The notes under the pieces: generated by a model
Told to the model about the DNA's origin: nothing
Databases searched by the model: none
Seen by the model: the letters and a program-made list of their open reading frames with translations, nothing else
In this document: positions 45,577 through 57,401 of the stretch, piece after piece
Numbering within the stretch: the stretch's first letter is position 1
Layout: the number at the start of each line of letters is the position of its first letter
Position numbers and translations under genes: made by a program
Assembly (NCBI GenBank): GCA_032622095.1
Contig: CP136064.1
Span: 133,557,129 to 133,621,128 of the forward strand
DNA: 64,000 bases
Direction: 5' to 3'
Source of the DNA: Siphonodentalium dalli
Lineage: Eukaryota > Mollusca > Scaphopoda > Gadilida > Siphonodentaliidae

Positions 45577-46371
45577 ACTACTGACTACTGTCATGAAAGT
45601 TCAATACCTCTATATCGAAGTAGCTTGATTTGTGCTAAATTTATTTTAAAAACATTCTACTGTTCAATTTATTTCACAAATTCAAGAAAGCGAGTTGTCT
45701 TAAGATAATGAAAGGTATTAGAAATTCCATACACGTTATTGATTCCCAGTTAAGTTCCATTTTGACTCAAAGCAAATTCTTACTGAAATGTAGTGATGAG
45801 CCGATGATCGGAAACGACAATCGGAATCGGCCGATTGTGACCCATTGGATGACAAACGGTACTCGGGTTTCAACATCGGCATTTCCAATTGAATAAAAAA
45901 TAATAACGTGCTTGTTTTTCTTCAATAAACTGTGTTAAATATAACGATGTTTTGTTGAATAAATGACCAGTAAACATGGGGAAATTGTAACCAAACACAA
46001 ATTTGATAATATACAGCCAGGTCTTGCCTAAAACAGGTATAACCCCCCCGAAAGTACATGTCACCTTGACACATAATTACGCAGTTGAGTGCATTCACCA
46101 CGCTTCAGTTATTAGATATCTTGAATGAATTGAAATAATTATGTAATATAGATCGACGGGACCCATTATATAGTGTAGTGTGTTTACAACATCTCCATTG
46201 TTCACCAATTAACAACTAGAATGCACTCAGAGAGATGCCAACATGCGCAAAAATGTAATAAAAAATAATTTAAAAAATAACTTCACTGTATTTTACTTAA
46301 TTTATTTAATTTAATTTAATTTAATGTTAGCAAAAAAAGACAATTACAATCTTCAATAATTTTATTTAGGG

Positions 46372-46473
46372 GATAACAGTGTGGTGTTTTGTGATTTCGG
46401 AAAGGTACATGGCGAATATACTGTGGCAAATTTAGTTAACGGGTATTTGCCACAGTATATTCGTTATCCCCAT
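46372..46473. repeat. About 100-bp inverted repeat (GGGGATAAC ends)
   Basis: GGGGATAAC ... GGCGAATATACTGTGGCAAA pairs with TTTGCCACAGTATATTCGTT + ATCCCC. A partial relative starts at 46893. Confidence 0.65.
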
Positions 46474-46992
46474 TCTAATGCTCTTCGAACTTAAAAATGT
46501 TATTTAGACAAACAAATGGCTCGTAATTATCAACGAAATGTGCGGCCATAGAAAACACTCAGCCAATTCACAACTTTTTATTTTAAATTTAATGCGCTAG
46601 ATAAAATAGTCCCCCAATTACCATCGCTCTTATCGTTAAAAATACTGATAAACATGAAAAATTGCCACCTCAAATAGAAATAAATATGCACAACAATTAG
46701 TTTCTGCATGTACCTGATGTCTTTTTCAGTTGTTTACCACTTACAAATTGCGGTTTTGATTTTTCCTGCGATCTTGAAGTTGAATTGAAACAATGGGAAA
46801 TTGTTTACTCAATGCGATGTATTTCACGCAGTGTCTGTCGCGGTTTCATGTCAAGAAATTTGGTCAAATGATATTGAGACACTGACATTGGTGGGGTATA
46901 ACGTTGTGGTGTTTTGTATTTTCTGAAAGTACATGTATACAGGGCGAATGTACTGACTGTCAATTTTCGACAAAAGCCACATCGCTGGTTTG

Positions 46993-47352
46993 TTTATATA
47001 GCAACGAGCTAGTAACGGAAGTCAGTGCCAAGGGCGTCAACTCTATAATCTACTCCGTAACGTCGCCGGCATGTACTGCGTAAGGGTGACGTCATGGAGT
47101 GAAATCGGTTGGGTCACACCAACGTACCTACGAATCTGACTGATCGCCATACTGTTGCGCGAGCGCACGTAATTTATATAGCAACGAGCTAGTAACGGAA
47201 GTCAGTGCCAAGGGCGTCAACTCTATAATCTACTCCGTAACGTCGCCGGCATGTACTGCGTAAGGGTGACGTCATGGAGTGAAATCGGTAGGGTGACACC
47301 AATGTACCTACGAATCTGACTGATCGCCATACTGTTGCGCGAGCGCACGTAA
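46993..47352 (+). repeat. 180-bp tandem duplication
   Basis: Two adjacent 180-bp units (46993-47172 and 47173-47352) differ at only about three sites. Each starts TTTATATAGCAACGAGCTAG and is GC-richer than its surroundings, with GTGACGTCATGGAG and GCGCGAGCGCACGTAA. Confidence 0.92.
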
Positions 47353-48401
47353 CTACTATTCAACATAGTGACCTCTAATCACCAGTATTCAAACTGATAA
47401 TCAGGTCAGCCAGTGACCTCAATGACCTCTTATCTATAAGCCGACATAAATACAAAACCATCCGACAGTAAACAAGTGTAGCGTCATGCCCTCGCAAGTT
47501 ATGCATGGTTTCCATGGTATTGTCTCTACAGTTGAGTTCAGGATAATGTGGTTACATTGTGGTATAACATCAAAATCCCTTCCTCAGATGCAGGTCTCAT
47601 GTTGAATTCTTGTATTTTATTAATTGGATAGGGATACATACACTGGTAAAAATTATTAATAGTTTAATTGTTTTTATTTGTAATTAAACATTTCGTTCCT
47701 GTTTTGATGTGAACGGTCATGCACTCTTCTGAGTTGTCATCGCGGCAAATGCCAAAACTCACCTGTGTCTGTGATTGTAGCCATAATTCAGACCCCCTAT
47801 TGACTTACAGTTGTATAAGGTGCATGCACATTTTGAGGGGAAATACTGGGTCAAAAAGTAGTGACTTATAGACAGAAATATACGGTAAATTGAGCATATT
47901 ATAACATGTGTATTGGTTGTCAGGACACAGGAATTCGTTCACAAGTCCACCCATACCTACCTTTATACTTACCCAAACAAATACTTATGTATACTGGTAT
48001 ATTACTGATGTTGTTGCTTCCAAATCGAAGTAGTATATATCACATATAACATATTTTGGTATAATTATTACAATAATAGGAATCGGCACCTGAATCGGGC
48101 GATTGTGATCTCAAATAATCGGCAATCGGCGCAATGCTCTATTTGACAATCGGCTCATCACTACTGAAATGTATCTGCATGTTAAGGCTAAGTATCGGCT
48201 CAATGCTTTATGAAAACAACTGTTTAAAAGTTAGTCAGTTCGCCTGTTATTTCAATGGCTGATATTTGGTGTTAACTGATCGCCTTTTCCGCTATATCCT
48301 TGGACAATAATCACTGTTTTATATAATAACACAAACAACTCCCACAAAAGATAGTATTTTCGCACATAAACTCGCTGACACAACAGTGTCAACATACCTA
48401 T
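47353..48401. other. No gene recognised
   Basis: The rest of the hAT-like element interior and a short spacer. No coding signature. Confidence 0.4.
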
Positions 48402-49348
48402 ACAAGTGCACCGCTGGGCGGAGGTAATGCCCCCGACTGTACAATCAGAGAGGATTTTTCTTATTTTTGTGCAAATACTTATTAAATGGCACTTTGTAAA
48501 GTTATGTTATTCATGAGTATTTAGTACGATAGAGGATGACTTGTTAAAATATGACAACACTTACAGAGACCTCACACGCACGCAATATTAATGTAAGTAA
48601 AAAAAAACTGAATTTTTTAAGTCAAAAAAGGGTCATAACTCTCACAAAAATTATCCGATTGAACCAAAATTTTTACCTTGACCTGTATTGCAATATTTTG
48701 CGTTTTGCAAATAAACAATCCAAAATCAAGTTATCATTGGAAACCAAAAAAAGTATCAGAAAACCTGAATTTTCTAAGTCCAAAAAGGGGCGTAACTCTG
48801 TAAATGGGCGGACGAAACCACGGCTATGGGGAAATCTTGTCCCCCCTGCTGGTCTATTGGCATACCAAAGATCAACTGAATTGAATTAGCGAAACCAAAG
48901 TTATTAGTTGAATGGTTCGTATGACACAGAAAACTGAATTTTCTAAGTCCAAAAAGGGGCGTAACTCTGGAAAAAATGGGCGGACGAAACCACGGCTATG
49001 GGGAAATCTTGTCCCCCCGGCTGGTCTATTGGCATACCAAAGATCAACTGAATTGAATTAGCGAAACCAAAGTTATTAGTTGAAACATTCGTATGCCACA
49101 GAAAACTGAATTTTCTAAGTACAAAAAGGGGCGTAACTCTGGAAAAAATGGGCGGACGAAACCGCAGTTATGGGGAAATCTTGTCCCCCAGGCTGGTCTA
49201 TTAGCATACCAAAGATCAACTGAATTGAGTTAGCGAAACCAAAGTTATGAGTTGAAACGTTCGTACGGACGGAAGGACGGCTCGACGGACGGACAGAGGG
49301 CTCCACTATATACCCCCAAATCTCCATCGGAGATCGGGGGCATAATAA
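48402..49348 (+). mobile_element. Pearl/HINE-like element, family P2
   Basis: The 5' end ACAAGTGCACCGCTGGGCGG + AGGTAATGCCCCCGAC. Three close 180-bp units contain GAATTTTCTAAGTCCAAAAA and CCCCCTGCTGGTCTATTGGC-type sequence. The tail has CGTACGGACGGAAGGACGGC and the hairpin CCCCCAAATCTCCATCGGAG + ATCGGGGGCATAATA. Confidence 0.75.
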
Positions 49349-50099
49349 GTCTAGAATAGAGTATCCATTGTAAACAAGACACAACTGGAAGTGATTGGTC
49401 TTTTGACCACGAGTTACGCCCCCGGAATGAGATAGCCCATTAAATGGATAGCTCTGTGAGTTGAACAAGGCACGAATCACACTCTGTAGCTTAGTGTAAG
49501 TTATATTTCTCATAGGGTGCTTGTCATAGGTAAGTGAATGCACTCGGACATGATCTTTAATGCTGCACCAGCACAGCGAAAAGGTTATGAATGTTTGTTT
49601 GAAATGAGGAAATTACTCAAGCCGAAAAATTGGGTGCACTTGGGGCCAATAGGCCTATGAACACGGTTGTCCAGTCAGCTGAAAACTAGAAAATGACTAT
49701 AACCCAATTAATTGGCCAGAAAACTGGCCAGTCTATGTCATCGAAAAAATTGTGTGGTTCAGGTTTAATTCATGATATTTCCAAGTGGAAATATTACTTT
49801 ATTCAATAACAAAAGCAAGCTCGTGCGTAAATACTAATGATAATAGGAGATCACACGTGCACAATCACATGCTACAGACACCACCTTGACCAAGAAGTCA
49901 AAACCGTACGGTAAGCCATGAATGAACTCTGAATTACGTCAGGTGCCATAAACTCGGAGGAAAGTGGCATCTTAAATAAAAAAATTCAGGGTTGCATAGG
50001 GAAGTCTGGTGTTAACTGTTTTGCAGGCATGGCATAGCAAGGCCAACTACTGAACAAATACTAATTTATATACGATACATAGTCCTTTTTTTAATTATT
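49349..50099. other. No gene recognised
   Basis: ATGCACTCGGACATGATCTT at 49538 recurs diverged at about 14581. Otherwise AT-rich and unstructured. Confidence 0.35.
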
Positions 50100-52012
50100 G
50101 AAAGTGTCAATGATGCTGTAGCTCAACTTGGGGAGGAGTTAATTTTTTACTGAGCAATGAATATAATCATACCAATCATTCAAAAATGTGCATCTATGCC
50201 AACTGTGCTTCTTCAATGATACAACTGTGATTCACTTAGTTTTATGTTGCAATCTTTACTAAGGAATAATGAACATATCAATGACACTGTAGCTCAATGA
50301 TAATTATCATGTCAATGGGTGTGGAATAAATTTATTGATGTCATTTGCTTGCGACAAACAATGTCAGATGTTCCAGCCCACATCAGTTTGTCGGTTTTCC
50401 AGTTTTTAGCTCAACTTGACAAAGGTTGGTATCCATCAACAATTTCCTTTAGCATGCCCTACAGGCCACATCACTTATCCAATCATCACAAACTGCATAT
50501 GAATGTTCGGGGTGGCCTCTAGATGGGAGCATTAATAATTTAATGCTGAGCAGTCAATAGAATGATAAAGAAGGAAAGTCAAAAAGCTTCAGTTAATGGA
50601 TTGTATTGTGTAAATGCAAGTTATATCCAAATCATAACAGGTTTTATGTAGCAAGACAAGGCTTAATGTATGATTATCAAACCGAGGGAGGAATGACCTT
50701 GAACTGCCTGGGAATACAGGATAGATAATCATATATATATTAATTTATTTGTCATTTATGTCTTTCACTTTGTTGAACATTATCTTATGTATTTCATACT
50801 ACAATACCTCATTCATTTATACTATGTTCATTAGTGTATGCAACCGGTGAATGATAATAGGTGAGTGTATATGAAAATAATTTCATTTCAAACATTTCTC
50901 CTCTAAATGTGGGCTGCAGGGTGTGCCGATGGACTCAAATGTGAAATCTAAGATGGATACAGGCACCCATGTTTTTTGACAAATTTAGGAAGAATTGGGA
51001 CAGCTTCCATCTAGGTCACACCAAAGAACCATATGGAGTTTGGATGAGAGATGAGAGATGTGGCATGTAGTGTGTGCCAAAGGATTTTAGTCATGAAAAG
51101 AGTAAAATCCAAGATGTCCGCTGGCAACCATGTTTTTAACGAAATTTGGAAAATGGCTCCCATCTAGATGCATATAAAGTTAGGTGATTATCGGATGAGG
51201 TATGTGGTCTGCAGGGTATGCCAAAGGATTTACTCATGCAAAGAGCAATATGCAAGATGGCTGCCGACAGCCATATTTTAATAGAAAATCGTACAAATTC
51301 AATAGCTCTCATCTGGAGGTAACCCTAATCATGCCTGTAAATTTACAAAACATTTCTTAGGTATATAAGGGCTGCAGGGTGTGCTGATGGACTCAAATTT
51401 GAAATCCAAGTTGGCTGCTGGTGATGGCTGCTGAAGTTTTGTGATGCTCGGATGAGGGATGTAGCCAGTAGGGTGTGCCTAAGGATATCGTCATGCAAAG
51501 AGTAAAATTCAAGATGACTACTGATGGCCATGTTTTTTTTTACGAATTTTGGAAATAATCAATGGATCCCATCTAAAGGTCACCCCGAAGATCCATATGA
51601 ACTTTGGTGGTGATTAGATGAGGGATGTAGTCTGTAGGGTGTGGCAAAGGATTTAGTCATCAAAGAGTAAAATTCAAGATGGCCGCCAGCAGCCATGTTT
51701 TTCATTGATAATCATTCAAATTTGATAGCTCCCATCTAGAGGTGGTCCTAAACATTCCTGTAAGTTTTCAAAACATTTCTCCAATAAATGAGGGCTGCAG
51801 GGTGTGTCGATGGACTCAAATTTGAAATCCAAAATGGCTGCTGGCATGTTTTTTAACGAATTTTAGATATAATTGACAGCTCCCATTGAGAGGTCACCCC
51901 GAACATTCATATGCAGTTTGTGATGATTGGATGAGTGATGTGGCCTGTAGGGCATGCTAAAAGAAATAGTTGATGGATGATGGATACCAACTTTTGTCAA
52001 GTTGAGCTAAAA
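50100..52012 (+). mobile_element. Pearl/HINE-like array, family P1 (diverged)
   Basis: It starts GAAAGTGTCAATGATGCTGT + AGCTCAACTTGGGGAGGAG, with a second start-like block at 50271 (CATATCAATGACACTGTAGC). Units contain AAATCCAAGATGGCTG and CATGTTTTT. It ends TCAAGTTGAGCTA. Confidence 0.65.
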
Positions 52013-52985
52013 ACTGGAAAACCGACAAACTGATATGGGCTGGAACATCTGACATTGTTTGTCGCAAGCAAATGACATCAATAAATTTATTTCACACGCA
52101 TTGACGTGAGGCACATGTATTCAATGGAATCCCAGCCATTGTATACAAGCCGGAACTATTCTTGTTGATGGCAATCGGCTTTGGGTGATGTCCCGATCAT
52201 TACTGATTACTCATCAGACTTAAATCACAAAAAGGTAGCTATAGTATCAAGGAAAGAGACAGTCATGGGTTGAACTTATCTGACACAATGGTGTAGAGTA
52301 AATACAGGACACAACTTGGATCATAATCTCAAATCTTTAATCGAACTTGTTGTGGATGGCATATAGTAACATTTCGCTCTCCTCGTGAAATATATCCTTC
52401 CGCCATCTGCAACTCATTCGATATAATATTCACAATTAAGATGCATGTTGTGTTCTGTGTATATACTGTTACTTTGTATAGGAAAACCTGGTGATAACTG
52501 TTGGTTGGCAAAGCATAGCAGGTTCAACTACTGAATGTTGTCTTGTCTATACAATAAATCTCAGTGTTTTCAAAGTAAGTGTATTCTAATTTATATTTAA
52601 AATATCTTGTTTTATTCTATGGTAAAGTGGGTTAGATATCTATCTTTCTAATATCCCAAGGAATCAGATGGAATAGGGTATTATACATTTAAATTCGAGT
52701 GTTCAAAGTGTTAATACACTAATCAGGTTGATTTTATCTGGCCACCGAGTCACAAATGCTTGTTTTGGTATATGTAATTTTTTTCTCAGTGGATTCCGGT
52801 GGTCTAGAGCACCATTTTGAATAAAACACTGAAAAATTGGGTTTAAATAAAAATGGAGGTCAAAATGGCCAACCTTGCAACAAAGAGATGGTTTCTACTG
52901 AAACGAAGCAGAATATCATCATGATGATTCGGTTCTTATGACCTCTTTGTGTTATATAACCGAGTTTGTGATGGTGGTATTTCAG
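52013..52985. other. UGGT intron; nothing recognised
   Basis: AT-rich, no repeat or coding structure seen. Confidence 0.35.
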
Positions 52986-53621
52986 TAAACCCTGTCACGT
53001 AACCAGCTTAACAGTATGCAATGAACTACTTGAAGGGATTTTGAAGTGCTGAAGTGGGGCGCATGTTGGTAAAGTGGTATTCCCTTCCTGTATTTTGGTA
53101 TACCCAGTCGATTACAAGTCATTTGCAAAACCTACACCTGACTATCATCATTATAATCAAGTTAAATCAATCGGATGATATGCTGAACCGTTCCTGGTGA
53201 ACTGCTGAACGGGATTACAAACTTCCTGTATTGGGATATATCTTGTAGATTACAGTGCATTTGCATAACCTGGTCACGACTATCTTCATTAGGGACCTTG
53301 TCAAATTGCAAGCGGTAAATCCGCCGGAGAACGGAGTATTTTTCTCTGCTCTCCGCTAAAAACTCCGCTTTCCGGTCAGGTAAATAGCGTAAATCACGGC
53401 AGAGTTTATCGTGACGTTGAGCGGGGTTATAACAGAGTTTCCAATGGGAGTTTTTATTACGTTCATCGAGTTTTTGGCGAAATGGGACATGCATAGCAAC
53501 ATAACATGCATAAAAACATAACAACAATACAGTGCAATTGTGTCCGCTTTGAATATACTTTACCTATTTTGCAATTTTTGTGTCGAATTCCAAAGAGTCA
53601 AATACGGCCCAGCTGAACACA

Positions 53622-53719
53622 CAGGTCCCCCAAAACAAAAACTGACCCCACCCCAATAATACTTAATCCTATCTATAGGATTAAGTATTATTGGGGGTGG
53701 GGTGGGGTCAATTTTTGTT
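53622..53719. repeat. Near-perfect hairpin, about 40-bp arms
   Basis: AATAATACTTAATCCTAT pairs with ATAGGATTAAGTATTATT around a 2-base loop, extended by CCCCACCCC / GGGGTGGGGTGGGG and AAAACAAAAACTGAC / GTCAATTTTTGTT. Confidence 0.85.
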
Positions 53720-53889
53720 CTCGGGACATGTGGCTGAAAAGACCCATTTAAATTTGTCAAGATATCAGGCGCCAACAATTTAGAGCCTGAAAACTCTCGA
53801 AGTCCTACTAGAAGATGCATTTTCAGACTCCCATTCCCATGAACAAGGACTCGATAATTGATAATGTTCATAAATAATTAGGAGATAAA

Positions 53890-54014
53890 CATACCCTGTT
53901 GAGTTGTACATTCTGGGATTCGAGCATGAAAACAGTTTGTGAACGAGCCGGCTTGCCGCGAGTTCACAAACTGTTTTCATGCTCGAATCCCAGAATGTAC
54001 AACGAAACAGGGTA
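53890..54014. repeat. Hairpin with about 53-bp arms
   Basis: ACCCTGTTGAGTTGTACATT ... CAGTTTGTGAAC is inverted after an 18-base GAGCCGGCTTGCCGCGA-type spacer. The only clear mismatches are near the ends. Confidence 0.85.
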
Positions 54015-54187
54015 CGTTTATCTCCATTGTAATTCAATCTAGCAAGGAATTTGCAAAAAAACTGTATAAACAGTATCATTTAGTCATTTTCATGACACGA
54101 ATCGAGACTTTCATTTCGCCGTGCACAAATCATTGGGTGTGTCCATTGCGTTACTCGGAACACTGCTCCGTAACCATTTCCTGTGGG

Positions 54188-54395
54188 GCGGGTTGGCTCG
54201 TTTCGCTACTCCGTTCTGCGCCGATCAAATTGTACCGTACCACATTCAGATTTGATGCACGCTGAAGCGGCCGATGAACGGTATCTATAGACAACAACGC
54301 GCGGGTGTGCTCGTTTCGCTACTCGTTCTGCGCCGATTACATTTGACTGTGCTACATTCAGATTTGATGCACGCTGAAGCGGCCGATGTCGGTGA
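54188..54395 (+). repeat. 116-bp tandem duplication inside the TIR element
   Basis: GGCTCGTTTCGCTACT(C)CGTTCTGCGCCGAT ... CAGATTTGATGCACGCTGAA + GCGGCCGATG occurs at 54191 and 54307. Confidence 0.75.
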
Positions 54396-56260
54396 ATCGA
54401 AAACGAAAGTTAGCCGCTCTCGGCCAATCAGAATGCTTGATTTTAGTGACAAATACTCAATTGAATTACAATACCGGTTATTACAGGTTATTAGGTTATG
54501 CTTAAATATGACGTACTCCCCGTGCAGGTGACTGATCATGCATGTTCGGTTTGTTTATCTTTGAGCACGTGGTCGTCACACAGCGCGCGAGACAGAAAGC
54601 TCACTACGTCACACCGCGTGCATACAGGTGCGAAGTGTACTGTTGAATTGGGCTGGGGTTATTAATTCGGGGCTGTATATATAATGTTATGATTTGCTCA
54701 GCTCAGCTTCGTGGGGTGAAGGGGAAGATCTCTCGATCTTTTCGACCATCCGAAGCGCCCTTCTACTCTATTGCGAGTCAGCTCAGCCTCATCAACGTGT
54801 CGATCGCAAGCAATGGAACGCAGATCGCTTACTTTACATTAAAATTACAATTATTCATGATCTTTTATCAAGATTTCAAAGTACGTTACAATGTTAAAAA
54901 TCGCAGTTTCAATATGTAGAATTTATATGAGTTAAGTTCACATTGAAATACCGCCCACCACTACAAATTTTTAAGTCCGCTTGTAAATTTTGATGATATT
55001 CCAGATAATATTATTTTGAGAACTGATCTTGTGATATAGTATTCACTTGCCCCAGATATATATAGGCCATGAATCCTGACTGAGTTTTACTATATTTTAC
55101 TATATCATAACGATAAGCCAATCTGTGGATTTTATTTTATACCTAGAGTTTCTCCAGTAGGTTTAAACTAGCGGAGTTTTATACCAGAGTGGCCTTTCAG
55201 CTCTGAACCTCATCACTCTCGTCGGATCGGAGTTTTGTTCTGCAATATTAAACAGCCAGACAGCGGAGTTTACCGCTCCTCTTTTAGCATTGGGCTCATC
55301 GGAGACTCTGCTCTCGCCCAGCGGAGTTTTTATCTAATAACAGCGGAGTTTACCGCTGACGTCGCAGCGGAGTTTTTCACTGTTTTTGCAAATTTTGACG
55401 TAATGACCACCGGAGTTTACAGGGGAGAAAAAACTCCGATGTGCGTTGCAATTTCACAAGCGGAGACGGGAGTTTTTAGCGGAGAGCGGAGAAAAATACT
55501 CCGTTCTCCGGCGGATTTACCGCTTGCAATTTGACAAGGTCCCTTACAACTGCATTAGAGAAAATCTGCTGAACTATACACGATAAACTGCTGAATGGGA
55601 GTTTGAAGTGCTGAACTTGGTGGAGGTCAGTCAGATGGTGTTCCCGCTCTCTATTGGAATATACCTCATTAATTTCAAGTCATCTGCTTATCCTACGCCA
55701 ACGATTGTCGTTATAATTCAGATAAACTGCATTCGGGAGAATCTCCTGAGCTGCATCTGATGTGCTACTGAACAGGAGTTTGAACTGCTAGTGAACGGAC
55801 ATGGCGGACAACATCTGACCAGATATCTTCATTGTAGTTGAGTTAAACTGTTCGGGGGAATCTGCTGAAGTGTAGCCGATGAACTGCTGAATGGGATATT
55901 GAACTGAAGAACTGGGGTGGAGGTTGGCAAATTGGTCTTCCCTCACTGTATTTAGGTATACCCCATCAATTACAAGTCATTTGCCCAACATCTAACATAA
56001 TATCTTTGTTATGATTGAGTTAAACTGTTCAGTGGAATCCGCTTAGCTGCATGAAGCCAATGAACTGTTATCAAGATTTTGAACTGCTGAACGAGAATGG
56101 TGGTTTAATAGTCAAATGGTGTCTCCTCCCTATATTGGGAAATATAACACATAGATTCCCTGTCATTTACACAACATAAAACTGACTCTCTTCTTTATAA
56201 ATGAGTTAAACTAAGTTTGCAAAATCGGAAGATCAGCATTTTAGTATGTGAACTACCAAC

Positions 56261-56834
56261 CAGTAGCTGATTCAGCATTTTATGAACATTGACAAATGTT
56301 CCGATTTGATAGCTTAATTATGTCAGAATGAATAGTTTAAAAAATATCTTACTGCTCATAGTAGCGTCAGATTCCCAACACTTCCCATGAGATCAAACTC
56401 ACTCTAAAATTTTAAGGCATCAGTAAGGCCTTGAAACAATCATAACAAATTCAGAAGATATAACATGATGAGATCCCAAAAACATCTACCATTATACTTT
56501 TTGGGTTCTTTCCCAGTAGAAACATTCTCCTTGTGGTAAGGATAGCAATTTTTATATCCATCTTAATTTAACCAGAATTTCTCAAATTCCCCAAGGCTGC
56601 CGGTGGGACAGCCAGGGGATAAATCAGATGGATACCCAAGACCACTGGAATCTTTATATGAAAAAAAAAACAAGCAATAGCCAAAATCCAAGTTTTAATT
56701 TTTCCAAAGCTAGGACACGACAATGCTTTTCATGTTTTGAGATTGAGGAGTAATAGGGTTAGCATATAATTATCTTAGATATTATAAATGGTAATCAACC
56801 AGTTTTGAACTTCTGTATAAAAAGGCAACAAAAA
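56261..56834. other. UGGT intron, no feature
   Basis: AT-rich with no visible structure. Confidence 0.35.
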
Positions 56835-56840
56835 ACTTAC

Positions 56841-56947
56841 CAGATTTGCCATTACGATAGTATCCTGGACGACAGATGTTTTATTTGGTCCTAATGTGAA
56901 CTGTAGCCCTCTTGGAGGTTGCCCTGTTCCACTATCATGGCAATGGC
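56841..56947 (-). CDS. UGGT: UGGT internal exon (first of four in this window)
   Basis: This is an internal exon of UDP-glucose:glycoprotein glucosyltransferase, the ER-lumen folding sensor that re-glucosylates misfolded N-glycoproteins for calnexin/calreticulin retention. The 107-bp exon follows an acceptor ...AATTTGTAG at 56948-56950 and ends at a consensus donor GTAAGT (56840-56835). It enters in phase 1 and leaves in phase 0. It encodes 36 residues, including GHCHD, PPRGLQFTLG and DTIVMANL, which I recognise as conserved UGGT sequence just before the glucosyltransferase domain. The preceding exon should end in the 'LLLEG' part of the family; I could not find it up to 64000, so it is probably beyond the window. 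The match is from memory of the family; no alignment was run. Confidence 0.88.
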
Positions 56948-57401
56948 CTACAAATTAAATAATATAATTTATATATATATCAAAATATTCAATAATAGAA
57001 AAGAAATTATTTGCCACTCCAGAAAACTGTCCCTCACATTTCACTGTAATTCCATTAGGCACTTCCAACGTGCGACGCCATGTGTTGTAATTTCGTAAAA
57101 ATTGATATGTTTGACAAACAATCGCTTCGTATAAAAAAGAAACAAATGGAAACTTCATAATTCTTTCTGTGTTGTATTCAGTGGAATTTTATCTTTCATT
57201 TGATGTTTAATTTGTGTGACATTCTTAGCGTTTGTTGGAGATAATTGCTTTGGAATGGTGCGTCGGCACGAAAAGCGGACGTAATGGCTTTTTGGCTGTT
57301 CCATTAATTGCGTTTTGTAAACAAACCAAAACCCTGAGGGGCAAATCTTATTCACATTGGTCGATATGTATGTCATCAGAAAGGTGAGAGTTTGACCTTC
57401 A

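Larger units (their letters stand above)
45791..48163. mobile_element. 2,373-bp hAT-like element with perfect 8-bp duplication
   Basis: The ends TAGTGATGAGCCGAT and ATCGGCTCATCACTA are perfect 15-bp inverses, flanked by CTGAAATG on both sides (45783-45790, 48164-48171). AATCGG cores are iterated just inside both ends. TA(G/A)NG termini plus an 8-bp duplication indicate hAT. No transposase frame is left; the interior carries a hairpin and a 180-bp duplication. Confidence 0.9.
53292..55543. mobile_element. 2,252-bp TIR element with TTA duplication and GCGGAGTTT iterons
   Basis: GGGACCTTGTCAAATTGCAA + GCGGTAAATCCGCCGGAGAA at the left is inverted at the right end, near-perfect for about 55 bp. 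TTA flanks at 53289-53291 and 55544-55546. GGAGTTT and its inverse AACTCC are iterated over 53300-53470 and 55200-55520. The interior carries two hairpins and a 116-bp tandem duplication. No transposase found; the superfamily (PIF/Harbinger) is inferred from the TWA duplication. Confidence 0.88.
52986..56260 (+). repeat. Degenerate tandem repeat (about 140-190 bp units), split by a TIR element
   Basis: Recurring blocks such as GAACTGCTGAACGGGA/GAACAGGAGTTTGAACTGCT, TGTATTTNGGTATACCC and TACAAGTCATTTGC occur at about 53040, 53200, 55600, 55760, 55900 and 56080. The 53292-55543 element interrupts the array at TTA. Confidence 0.6.

Noticed and set aside
8340-52012. Regular repeats that could suggest a CRISPR array
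   Set aside because: Units are about 160 bp without constant-repeat/variable-spacer structure, the DNA is eukaryotic, and there are no cas genes; these are transposon core repeats.
53162-53527. 121-codon open frame on the minus strand
   Set aside because: Spans the boundary of the TIR element at 53292 and reads through iterons and degenerate tandem repeat.
57038-57158. An apparent exon starting at an ATG (MKFPFVSFLYEAIVC...) with a donor and phase that join the UGGT exon at 56947
   Set aside because: The encoded residues do not resemble the expected UGGT sequence before GHCHD, and the donor AAT/GTGAGG is weak; the phase match is coincidental.
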